Shown piece by piece: positions 20,535 through 28,126 of a stretch of DNA of 64,000 bases; position 1 is the stretch's first letter, and the number at the start of each line of letters is the position of its first letter. The stretch comes from Corynebacterium falsenii. GTDB taxonomy: Bacteria; Actinomycetota; Actinomycetes; Mycobacteriales; Mycobacteriaceae. The stretch spans positions 806,001 through 870,000 of the forward strand of contig NZ_CP083646.1 of the NCBI RefSeq assembly GCF_020099275.1, given 5' to 3'. The notes under the pieces were generated by a model. That model was given only the letters and a program-made list of their open reading frames with translations, ran no database searches and was not told the origin of the DNA. Position numbers and translations under genes: made by a program.

Positions 20535-21130
20535 TGAACACAGAACAGTTGCCTGCAGACCCGACGCAGCGCCCCGAGATCACCGCGTTCATTGGCCTGG
20601 GCAGTAACCTGCCTGGCGACGTCGGATCGCCAGAAGCTCAAATCGAGCGCGCCTGCAAGTTGCTCGAGATGCACCCGGCCATCCGGATCGTCCAGCGTTC
20701 CCGCATCTTCGCCACGCCGCCGTGGGGTGGGGTGGAACAATCCGAGTTCCGCAATGCTGTGATCCACGTGCGCACCACTCTCGATCCCCTCGCGTTGCTG
20801 CATCATTGCCAGTTTGCGGAGGCGGTGGGCAACCGTGTGAGGGAGGTGCGCTGGGGCCCGCGGACTGTTGATGTGGATGTTCTTAGTTGTTTCGACGCCA
20901 CCCTGAGCCCGATTATCTCCCACGGGCAGTGGGGGTTCGAACTAGTAGTGCCTCACCCGTACGCGGCGGAGCGGGCGTTCGTTTTGGTGCCGTGGCTGGA
21001 CCTCGATGCGGCCGCCGAGCCGTGGTGTGTGCTGGGGGAACGCACCATCGCCGAGTGTGTGGCGGATGTTGACGAGGCTGAGGTTCGCGGCATCGTTGCC
21101 GTGGAGGATCCGCCAGCCGGGCACCGATAG
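20534..21130 (+). CDS. folK: 2-amino-4-hydroxy-6-hydroxymethyldihydropteridine pyrophosphokinase
   Basis: A 198-residue HPPK that transfers pyrophosphate from ATP to hydroxymethyl-dihydropterin. The motif AFIGLGSNLPGD lies near residue 18. ATPPWGGVEQSEFRNAV follows near 58, and the metal site RWGPRTVDVDVL lies near 104. The last part (residues 155-198) is an Asp/Glu-rich extension beyond the usual 160-residue length, common in actinobacterial copies. The ATG at 20534 is preferred over a TTG one codon earlier because of the TGATG overlap with folB. It closes the folate operon. Confidence 0.95.
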   Translation: MNTEQLPADPTQRPEITAFIGLGSNLPGDVGSPEAQIERACKLLEMHPAIRIVQRSRIFATPPWGGVEQSEFRNAVIHVRTTLDPLALLHHCQFAEAVGNRVREVRWGPRTVDVDVLSCFDATLSPIISHGQWGFELVVPHPYAAERAFVLVPWLDLDAAAEPWCVLGERTIAECVADVDEAEVRGIVAVEDPPAGHR

Positions 21131-21158
21131 GGGGCAGTGGGGTTGTAAGATAGCCAGG

Positions 21159-21653
21159 GTGAAAGACATCAAGCGCATCAACATCTTCGCCCTGGTTGGG
21201 GTGTTCGTTGCTGCTGCACTGATCGCGTTTGTCACGGCTCTGGGGTTCTACGGGGATTTCCCCGCGATTAATGTGCTGGCCTCCACGTTGATGTGGGTCA
21301 TGGCCGTGGTGTGCGGCATCGCCGGGTGGGTGATCCGGCGGCGCATCGCTAACGGGGAAGTGGGCATGGATCGCTCACAGTTGAATCCCGTGACGGTGGC
21401 GCAATGGCTGGCGCTGGGCCAAGCGGTGGCCTGGGTGGGGGCCGTGATTGGCGGATTGTACGTGGGCGTGGGGTTCTACGTGGTGCCGAAGGCCAGCACT
21501 TTGGTGGCCGCCAGCGAGGACATTCCGGGCGTGGTGTCTGGGGCGCTATCGTGTGTGGCGGCCACGATCGCGGGCGTGTGGTTGGAGCGCAGTTGCATCG
21601 CGCCGCCGCCCGATGCGCCGGAGCCGCCTCTGCGCTCGGGGGCTGCGGCATAG
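21159..21653 (+). CDS. DUF3180 membrane protein
   Basis: A 164-residue protein with four predicted membrane helices (about residues 8-28, 35-57, 81-105 and 115-140). It belongs by pattern and position to DUF3180, a family that follows folK in many actinobacteria and has no assigned function. The start GTG at 21159 sits 7 bases behind a TAAGAT -10 box with no ribosome site, so the gene seems to have its own leaderless promoter despite lying only 28 bases after folK. The C-terminal 20 residues are Pro/Ala-rich. Confidence 0.8.
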   Translation: MKDIKRINIFALVGVFVAAALIAFVTALGFYGDFPAINVLASTLMWVMAVVCGIAGWVIRRRIANGEVGMDRSQLNPVTVAQWLALGQAVAWVGAVIGGLYVGVGFYVVPKASTLVAASEDIPGVVSGALSCVAATIAGVWLERSCIAPPPDAPEPPLRSGAAA

Positions 21654-21778
21654 GGGCTGCGGCATAGGGGGTGCGGCTTAGGGGGCGGGGCTCAGGGGTA
21701 GGGCTTAGGGATGGGTCTGATAACTCAACTAAGAAACGCAATGGCGAAAGACTGAACGGGGAGTTCTTCGCCGATTTT

Positions 21779-21795
21779 CTACCGACGTTCGGTAG
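21779..21795 (+). promoter_or_regulatory. Perfect palindrome over the -10 of the next gene
   Basis: CTACCGA, CGT, TCGGTAG forms a 7-base-arm inverted repeat. Its right arm overlaps TAGGGT (21793-21798), which lies 7 bases before an ATG. The position is that of a repressor operator; the protein that binds it is unknown. Confidence 0.55.
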
Positions 21796-21805
21796 GGTTA
21801 TACGC

Positions 21806-23014
21806 ATGAGTTTCCAACCGCAGTCACCACGCACCACAAAAAACGATGGCAACGATGGCTCTATGTCCAAGCTGCTGATGTTCGGACTGATCGTTTTGGC
21901 CGTTGTGGCCAGCGTGTTGATGCTGTTCCTGGACTCCGAGGTGTGGCTGAAGATCTCCGTCATCGCGGCGCTGTGGGCGGCGTTTATCGGAGCTGTGTTG
22001 GCCACTCGCTACTCCAGCGCGCTGAAGGCCGAGCGGGAACGTGCCCAGCAGATCGAGGGTGTGCACAACGCCGAGCTGGAGCGGGAGAAGTCCCAGTTCG
22101 CCCAGCGCCAGGCTGCGATGGAGACTGACTACACCAAGCGGGTGCAGAACATTCGCGACGAGCAGCTCGAGCAACTGCGGGCCGAGCTGGCTCAGATGCG
22201 CCGTCAGCTTGCCGAGCTCTCCGGCCGCGACTTGGGCGAGGAGGATCAGCGGGCAGTGCGTGCGCGCGCGGAGCGGATCCGCGAGATTGAGAACTCCGCG
22301 AACCGCGCCGCCCAGCAGGGCCCCAGCGAGGACGAGCTGCAGCGCCAGCGTGAGGCCGTGTTCGGTGGCGCGTCGCGTGGTGCGCAGCCCTACCAGTCCG
22401 GCGAGACCGGCCAGGCTGGCTCGGCAGGTTCAGCCGGTTCGGCATCGACCGGATCCTCTGCTGTTCCGTCGCAGCGCCGCAAGGGACCGAAGTTCTCCAC
22501 CGGATCGTTCGCGGCGGTGAACTGGACCGGGCAGGATGCGCAGGAGACCTCCCAGCTGCCGCTCATCGTGGACACCACGGCGCTGGATGACACCGACCAG
22601 CCGAGCAGCGCTGAACCGACGCCGAACTTCGGCGGCTCCGCCACCGGCGCGCAGTCTTACGAGCACCACACCGCTGATCACCACACCGCTGCCACGGACG
22701 CTCCGCAGCACCGCGAGCACGAGCAGCGCGGCCAGCACAGCCAGCATGGCCAGCACGGCCAGCACGAGGGCCGCCAGCAGCGCGAGCATGAGCAGAACAA
22801 CCAGCGCACCCAGCACCGGGAGCACCGTGAGCACGGTCAGCACGAGCAGCAGCACGGCCACCACCGCCGGGCCGCCGCTCAGAGCCCGTATCAGGAGCAG
22901 CAGGGCACCCAGGCGCCCTCCAACGACTCCGCCCCGCGCCGTGGCCGCCGCCGCGCCGATGAAGCCTCCGAAGGCCTGACCGTGGCCGAGCTGATGAAGC
23001 GCTTCAAGAACTAA
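21806..23014 (+). CDS. DUF6779-type membrane and coiled-coil protein with a His/Gln-rich tail
   Basis: A 402-residue protein. Two membrane helices (about 23-44 and 49-67) follow a short Asn/Asp-rich start. A coiled coil (about 70-165) is rich in Arg, Glu and Gln, for example QIEGVHNAELEREKSQFAQ. A linker and a long low-complexity region follow, in which residues about 285-375 are dominated by HGQH, EHEQ and REHREH units. The last 15 residues (LTVAELMKRFKN type) are conserved-looking. It matches the DUF6779 family found beside folK and panC in Corynebacteriales; no function is established. The ATG at 21806 lies 7 bases behind TAGGGT, giving a leaderless start. A cell-envelope scaffold role is only a guess. 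Confidence 0.75.
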   Translation: MSFQPQSPRTTKNDGNDGSMSKLLMFGLIVLAVVASVLMLFLDSEVWLKISVIAALWAAFIGAVLATRYSSALKAERERAQQIEGVHNAELEREKSQFAQRQAAMETDYTKRVQNIRDEQLEQLRAELAQMRRQLAELSGRDLGEEDQRAVRARAERIREIENSANRAAQQGPSEDELQRQREAVFGGASRGAQPYQSGETGQAGSAGSAGSASTGSSAVPSQRRKGPKFSTGSFAAVNWTGQDAQETSQLPLIVDTTALDDTDQPSSAEPTPNFGGSATGAQSYEHHTADHHTAATDAPQHREHEQRGQHSQHGQHGQHEGRQQREHEQNNQRTQHREHREHGQHEQQHGHHRRAAAQSPYQEQQGTQAPSNDSAPRRGRRRADEASEGLTVAELMKRFKN

Positions 23015-23032
23015 AGCCAAGAACTAACTACT

Positions 23033-24031
23033 GTGCCAACTCCCAGTACGCCCTCGGGTGCTACGCCCTCCGACCGGCCGTCTCCCGAGCCGCACGGACC
23101 GCACGAGTCCCACGAGCCGCGCCTAACCGTCGGCATCATCTCCGCCGGAGCAGTGGGCACCGCCCTTGCGGAGGCCTTCTCCCGGGCTGGACACCACGTG
23201 CACGGCGTCAATGTGCATTCGGAACGCTCGGCCGTGGCGGCGTCGAAAAGAATTCCCACCATCCCCCAACTCCCGCTGGAACAGGTAGCGCAGGCCGCGT
23301 TGGTCATCCTCGCAGTACCGGATCCGCAGCTGCCCACGGTGATCGAGGAGGTTGCCCAGCACACCCAAGACGGGCAGATGGTGGCGCACACCTCGGGTGC
23401 GTTTGGGTGTGACATCCTGCAGCCGATCACAGATACCGGGGCGCTGCCGCTGGCACTGCACCCGGCCATGGCGTTCACGGGTTCTCCGGTGGATACCGAG
23501 CGACTGACCGGCTGCGCGTGGGGGATTACCGCCGATTCGGACCAGGGACTCGCCGTGGCAGAGCTGCTGGTCACCACCGTGGCCGGCGTGCCAATTGCCA
23601 TTGCAGAGGACAAGCGCCCCGCCTATCACGCGGCGATGGCGCACGCGGGCAATCACACGGTCACGCTCATCAACGATGCGCTGCGGATCATGGACTATGT
23701 GCTGGACGGATCAGGCGCCACAGGTGCCCACGCCCCAGGTGGGCAGGTGCCACACAACCCGAATAGTGCGATGCTGCTGCGCCGGCTCGCGCTGGCCGCC
23801 GTGGACAACGCGCTGGAAAGCCGGATGGACCAGCTCACCGGCCCGGTCGCCCGTGATGACGCGCCTGCGGTGTTGCGCCACATCGCTGCGCTCGAGGAAC
23901 TCAGCGATGGCAGCGCCGGCTCGGCATCCTTCACCGCCGCCTACACCACCATGGCGGAACGCACCGCTCAGATGCGCCATGCCATTGAAGTGGAGCGGGT
24001 GCTGGCCGATAAAACCATGGGACTACGCTAG
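23033..24031 (+). CDS. Rossmann-fold DUF2520 oxidoreductase-like protein
   Basis: A 332-residue protein. An N-terminal Pro/Ser-rich stretch of 28 residues precedes a NAD(P)-binding fold starting LTVGIISAGAVGTALAEAF, a GxGxxG variant. The DUF2520 helical C-terminal half starts near residue 165. Conserved HPAMAFTG and KRPAYHAAMAHAGNH motifs match this family. The fold resembles ketopantoate and 6-phosphogluconate dehydrogenases, and the gene lies 6 bases before panC, so a role in pantothenate metabolism is plausible but unproven. The start is GTG at 23033. The Gly pattern (GIISAGAVG) departs slightly from the classic dinucleotide-binding motif. Confidence 0.82.
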   Translation: MPTPSTPSGATPSDRPSPEPHGPHESHEPRLTVGIISAGAVGTALAEAFSRAGHHVHGVNVHSERSAVAASKRIPTIPQLPLEQVAQAALVILAVPDPQLPTVIEEVAQHTQDGQMVAHTSGAFGCDILQPITDTGALPLALHPAMAFTGSPVDTERLTGCAWGITADSDQGLAVAELLVTTVAGVPIAIAEDKRPAYHAAMAHAGNHTVTLINDALRIMDYVLDGSGATGAHAPGGQVPHNPNSAMLLRRLALAAVDNALESRMDQLTGPVARDDAPAVLRHIAALEELSDGSAGSASFTAAYTTMAERTAQMRHAIEVERVLADKTMGLR

Positions 24032-24037
24032 AGGATC

Positions 24038-24937
24038 ATGAGCACTTCACAGTTTCAGCCGGGGGAAGCCACTGTCTACACGGACGTAGAATCGCTGTCC
24101 CAACTCACCCGAGCCATCCGCAAGGTCGGCCGCCCGGTCGCCTTGGTTCCCACGATGGGCGCGCTCCACGAGGGGCACCTGTCGCTGGTCAAGGCCGCGC
24201 AGTCCATCCCGGGCGCGCTGGTGGTGGTGAGCATTTTCGTCAACCCGCTGCAGTTCGCCGAGGGCGAGGATCTGGATGCCTACCCGCGCACCCTCGATGA
24301 GGACGTGGCGAAGCTGCGCGCCGCGGGCGTGGACGCAGTATTCGCCCCCACCCCCCGTGACATGTATCCCAACGGCCCGCGCACCACGGTGCAGCCGGGT
24401 GCGGTGGGCACGATCCTGGAGGGCGAGCATCGGCCCACGCACTTCGCCGGTGTGCTCACGGTGGTTAACAAGCTGTTCACGATTTCGCACTGCTCGCACG
24501 CTTTCTTCGGCGAGAAGGATTATCAGCAGTTGATCCTCATTCAGCAGATGGTCACCGACCTGAACATGGATATTCAGGTCCACGGGGTGCCGATCGTCCG
24601 CGAGGCCGATGGTCTGGCGAAGTCTTCGCGTAACCGGTATCTGTCCGACGGCGAGCGCGAGCTGGCCCTGACCCTCTCCGCAGCCCTCACGGCCGGTGCC
24701 TTTGTGGCGGATAAGGGAGCCGATGCGGTGCTGGATCAGGCTCGTTCTATTCTCGACGCCACCCCCCAGATCTCCGTGGACTACCTAGAGCTACGGGCCG
24801 CCGATTTGGGCCCCGCCCCGGAAGACGGCGACGCCCGCCTGTTCGTTGCCGCCCGCGTGGGCAGCACGCGCCTCATCGACAACGTGGGTGTGCCACTGGG
24901 CACGGGCTTTAAGGGGCTGGACGCCGAGCAGGCGTGA
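24038..24937 (+). CDS. panC: Pantothenate synthetase
   Basis: A 299-residue enzyme that joins pantoate and beta-alanine using ATP, the last step of vitamin B5 synthesis. The HIGH-like motif is MGALHEGHLSLV near residue 36. The KMSKS-equivalent segment KSSRNRYLS lies near 192, and GEKDYQQLILIQQMV near 155. The ATG at 24038 follows GAGGATC, 6 bases after the DUF2520 stop. panB is not adjacent, but panD, which supplies beta-alanine, lies 8 kb downstream in the same orientation. It is convergent with the unknown gene that ends at 24945. Confidence 0.96.
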   Translation: MSTSQFQPGEATVYTDVESLSQLTRAIRKVGRPVALVPTMGALHEGHLSLVKAAQSIPGALVVVSIFVNPLQFAEGEDLDAYPRTLDEDVAKLRAAGVDAVFAPTPRDMYPNGPRTTVQPGAVGTILEGEHRPTHFAGVLTVVNKLFTISHCSHAFFGEKDYQQLILIQQMVTDLNMDIQVHGVPIVREADGLAKSSRNRYLSDGERELALTLSAALTAGAFVADKGADAVLDQARSILDATPQISVDYLELRAADLGPAPEDGDARLFVAARVGSTRLIDNVGVPLGTGFKGLDAEQA

Positions 24938-24944
24938 TGAAGAT

Positions 24945-26114
24945 TTAGTCCTGCAGCTGTGGCATGGCACGGAACCCCGGCCCAACGATGGCGTTGTAGA
25001 TTACGTAGGACCGCCATGCGGATACTGCTGCGACCGATCGCTTCACTTTCCTGCCGAGCACCCAGGGCGTACCAGGCCGGTAGTACCCCCTGGAGCGCCA
25101 GAGGGCCTCGAAGGCTTCTTGGTGGAAGCCACACATGGACAGGCAGAAAACAAAGTTGCTAAATGCCGCACGGCCCAGTGGTGTTTCGACCTCCGGATTC
25201 GGGGCGTGATCTGGGTTATTGATCGGACCGGGGGAGACGAGCCGATCCCAGGCGGTCTTGACGATGTCCCGGATGAAGTCCTGCTCATAAAAATCCCGGC
25301 GCACCGGGTCCACGTCGTTGGAGCGGTCGGTGTTGAAAAGATAGACGTACCGGAAACGCTCGTCGATGTACTCCGGAACCTTGCCGAGTACCAAGTGGCC
25401 TTCAGGTGCGTCGTGCGCGATGTGTCCGGCAAGGTTGAGCTGCAGCTCGGGATCCCCGGACCACCGCTCGTCGGAGGACAGAACCAGTTGATGCCACCCG
25501 GCGATGTTCCAGGGATCCACACTGCTCCAGCGCTCGAAAATTTCCATGATGGGCAGGTCGTCGCTATCGGGAGTGTGCATACCCAAAGCGAAGGACTGCT
25601 GAATGGCGAGCGCCGCCGGATCGCCAGAGAGCTCGTAGGCCTTATCGGCTAGCTCGTGGGCGAGGTGGCAGTTCCCCACCCAGGTGGTGGCGGCATCGCT
25701 GTGCACAGTATCGCCGGTGCCGGCGCCACGGGCAGCTGTGGCCTGGTGGAAGTGGAGTTCCGCGCGAAGCATAAGTGCAAAAGGATCATCGTGGGAAAAC
25801 TCTTTGGCGAGCCATTCGGCGCACCTAGAGTCCTTCGCTAGGCGCTCGTGCACGATAATCAGCATGAAGGCCCGGTCACTGGCGGTCAGCGAGGGATATG
25901 TGAAGATCCCCTGAAGCCGTGTGCCATCGCGCTGTGCCAACGCAGCGTTCCAATCCTCCCGCCAGGGGTACGGCGTGGGTGCAGTCCACGGGGTGGGGAA
26001 CGCCACGTAGTCCTTGTCCGCCTGCTTGGCTGTGGCAAGAGCAGCCCGTACCTCGCCGGGAAGACCGGTAGAACGGGAAGGCTTGGAAGGCTTGTCGGAA
26101 GGGCTTTTAGACAC
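24945..26114 (-). CDS. Uncharacterised soluble protein
   Basis: A 389-residue protein I do not recognise. It has no signal peptide or membrane helix. A basic Ser/Pro/Lys start is followed by a Trp-rich segment (PTPWTAPTPYPWREDWNAAL near residues 41-60). The body is helical, with repeated Ala/Leu-rich helix pairs (HLAHELADKAYELSGDPAA, PEGHLVLGKVPEYIDERF) that suggest a TPR-like or DUF4034-like solenoid. The C-terminus contains GFHQEAFEALWRSRG and RSYVIYNAIVG. Its start overlaps the end of the upstream HdeD-like gene by 8 bases, so both are on one transcript. Codon use matches its neighbours, so it is probably a normal core or lineage-specific gene. Confidence 0.7.
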   Translation of the reverse strand: MSKSPSDKPSKPSRSTGLPGEVRAALATAKQADKDYVAFPTPWTAPTPYPWREDWNAALAQRDGTRLQGIFTYPSLTASDRAFMLIIVHERLAKDSRCAEWLAKEFSHDDPFALMLRAELHFHQATAARGAGTGDTVHSDAATTWVGNCHLAHELADKAYELSGDPAALAIQQSFALGMHTPDSDDLPIMEIFERWSSVDPWNIAGWHQLVLSSDERWSGDPELQLNLAGHIAHDAPEGHLVLGKVPEYIDERFRYVYLFNTDRSNDVDPVRRDFYEQDFIRDIVKTAWDRLVSPGPINNPDHAPNPEVETPLGRAAFSNFVFCLSMCGFHQEAFEALWRSRGYYRPGTPWVLGRKVKRSVAAVSAWRSYVIYNAIVGPGFRAMPQLQD

Positions 26115-26685
26115 TGAGCTTGCGGACTTTGAAGGCGAACCAGATCATGTAGGCGCCGATGACGATGATGGTCAGGCCAGCCATCCAGGCCAGGCTGAAT
26201 ACGCTGCCGACCGGGTTGAGGATGGCCAGGAAGCCCAGGATCAGACCAAAGATCACGTTGATAATGCCGTTGACGATCAGCCAGCCACTGCGCAGTGGCT
26301 TGGGGGTGGTCATCTGGACGATGCCCTGGAAGATCAGGCCGAAGGCCAGGAAGCCCAGGATGAAGAAGGAGCTCACGACAGCGAAGGATGCCGGGAAGAT
26401 GACGATCAGCAGACCGGCGATCACGCTGATGATGCCCTCGGCGAGCTTCCAGCCCCACGGGATGCCAGCCTTCCTCTGATCAAAGGCCATGCCGCAGGTG
26501 GCCAGGCCATCGACGATCATCCAGGCACCCACGAGGATGCCGAATACGGTGGCCGAATCGAATGGCCACACAAGGAACATGATGCCGACGAGGACGGCGA
26601 AGATACCGCGCCACAGCAGGTAGGTAAAGCCCTTCTTGCCAAGCGTCTGGGCCAGGGAACGGGGATTAAAATTCGTCGTAGTCAT
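26107..26685 (-). CDS. HdeD/DUF308 family membrane protein
   Basis: A 192-residue protein with six closely spaced membrane helices from residue 18 to 185, in three pairs. Family-like segments include LLWRGIFAVLVGIMFLVWP and a second-pair WKLAEGIISVIAGLLIVIFP. HdeD proteins in enterobacteria belong to acid-stress loci, but the actinobacterial members are uncharacterised. The ATG at 26685 is chosen because TATCCT lies 7 bases upstream, a leaderless start. A longer reading back to 26802 would cross this promoter. The gene overlaps the downstream unknown gene by 8 bases and diverges from the epimerase gene. Confidence 0.83.
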   Translation of the reverse strand: MTTTNFNPRSLAQTLGKKGFTYLLWRGIFAVLVGIMFLVWPFDSATVFGILVGAWMIVDGLATCGMAFDQRKAGIPWGWKLAEGIISVIAGLLIVIFPASFAVVSSFFILGFLAFGLIFQGIVQMTTPKPLRSGWLIVNGIINVIFGLILGFLAILNPVGSVFSLAWMAGLTIIVIGAYMIWFAFKVRKLSV

Positions 26686-26755
26686 GCCTATTAGGATACA
26701 CACAGTTTCATCGGCACGCTTCCCAGTGAATTCTGTATCGTGCCAGGATAAAGCT

Positions 26756-27703
26756 ATGACTAGTCCAACCTCCACACCCCGCACGCATAACCATCCCTTC
26801 ATCGACTTGGCGGCCGGTGACTACCGCGCATCCATCTCCGCGTTCGGCGGAGGGCTGCACACCTTGGACTACGCCGGCCAGCCCCTCACCCCGGGCTACC
26901 CGCACGGTCAGTACCCGCCGCTATCCGCCGGCATCATCCTGGCGCCGTGGCCCAACCGCACAGCCGACGGAGTGTTCGCCCATGACGGCCAGATCCACCG
27001 GTTGCAGATCACAGAGCCCGGACGGGCCACGGCCATCCACGGATTCGTTGGTTCCATGGTCTGGGACGTGACCGACCGTAGCGACAGCGCGGTCACGCTC
27101 GAGGTGGCGTCGGGAATGAAAGAAGGGTGGCCGTGGCGGCTGCGCATGACGGTCACCTGGGAGCTCGATCCGAGCAAGGGGTTGACGGGAACGGTGACGG
27201 TGCGCAATGAGGAGGAGGTGTCGTGCCCGTTCGGGTTGGGCTGGCACCCCTACCTATCGGCGCTGGGTGCCCCGCTTGACGAATGCACGCTGCACCTGCC
27301 CGCGCACACCAACCTGCCGCTCGACTCGGTGCGCAACCTGCCGGCGGGACCGGAGTTCCCGGCTGACCGGGTGCTGCCCAACCTGGAGCGGGGCCAGCAC
27401 ATGGCGGGGATCTGGCTGGACCATTGCTTCGGCGGCGTGCCCGAAGGCGGGTCCGAGGTGGAGCTTATCAATTCCGAAGGCGACGGCGTGCGGCTCTGGG
27501 CGGACGAGATGTTCGACTGGTACCAGGTGTTCACGGCCGACCCGGCCCGTCGCGAAGGGTACCCCGACGTTGGGCGCGCGCTGGCGGTGGAACCCATGAC
27601 GTGCCCGCCTGACGCCCTGCGATCGGGGCGGCATCTTATTCGGCTGGAAGGCGGCGATCAGGAAACGTTCAGCTTCGGAGTCGCAGTAACCATGAAGGGG
27701 TAA
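26756..27703 (+). CDS. Aldose 1-epimerase family protein (galactose mutarotase-like)
   Basis: A 315-residue beta-sandwich sugar epimerase that interconverts alpha and beta anomers of hexoses. The substrate-arginine segment ILAPWPNRTADGVF lies near residue 62. The catalytic His region TAIHGFVGSMVWDV is near 92, and a second histidine lies in GLGWHPYLSALG near 162. The general-base Glu is likely in the ALAVEPMTCPPDAL segment near 280. The start ATG at 26756 is preceded by GGATAAAGCT. It lies 424 bases before the symporter gene, with galT and galK further on, so it probably serves galactose use by the Leloir route. Substrate could also be glucose or another hexose. Confidence 0.85.
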   Translation: MTSPTSTPRTHNHPFIDLAAGDYRASISAFGGGLHTLDYAGQPLTPGYPHGQYPPLSAGIILAPWPNRTADGVFAHDGQIHRLQITEPGRATAIHGFVGSMVWDVTDRSDSAVTLEVASGMKEGWPWRLRMTVTWELDPSKGLTGTVTVRNEEEVSCPFGLGWHPYLSALGAPLDECTLHLPAHTNLPLDSVRNLPAGPEFPADRVLPNLERGQHMAGIWLDHCFGGVPEGGSEVELINSEGDGVRLWADEMFDWYQVFTADPARREGYPDVGRALAVEPMTCPPDALRSGRHLIRLEGGDQETFSFGVAVTMKG

Positions 27704-28126
27704 AACCGGGAGAGAAATCTCACAGATCTCCATAAGTTCACCCCTACCAGCAGAAACGCCTTTGATTGGTTCAGTGTAGGGGTCTGCGTTCTGAGCTGGG
27801 GGATTGGGGCGCGGCCGGTGGGTGGGCGAGGTTTGCGGAAGTTGACGTGTCCCAATATTGGAAGATGCTGGAAAGCGGGCAGGCAGCGTTTAGGATGTAG
27901 GGGACAACACAGCCCCTATTCGTGTGACATACCTGACACATCGCCGCCGGTCCACAAGGCCACTGGCATTGGGAAGCACAAGAGTGCGGGGTGAGAAACC
28001 ATTCTCCCTTTCCGTGAATCGGTTCAGAGCTCGGCCCTATCGGATCCATCGTCGGATGCATCGACCGGGTGGCGGTCTGCGCCCACGTGACGGCGAGGGA
28101 CCGACTGATCCGGGAGGTTCCCAGCT
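27704..28126 (+). other. Intergenic region before the symporter gene
   Basis: This 423-base stretch shows no credible gene on either strand. A weak GGAGA/TCTCC hairpin follows the epimerase stop (27709-27731). A GGGAGG ribosome-like site lies 12 bases before the symporter ATG. I see no promoter with both boxes and no riboswitch I can name. Confidence 0.4.

Noticed and set aside
27704..28126. A riboswitch in the long leader before the symporter
   Set aside because: Some short stems can be drawn, but no known riboswitch core could be recognised; a covariance-model search would be needed to reopen this.
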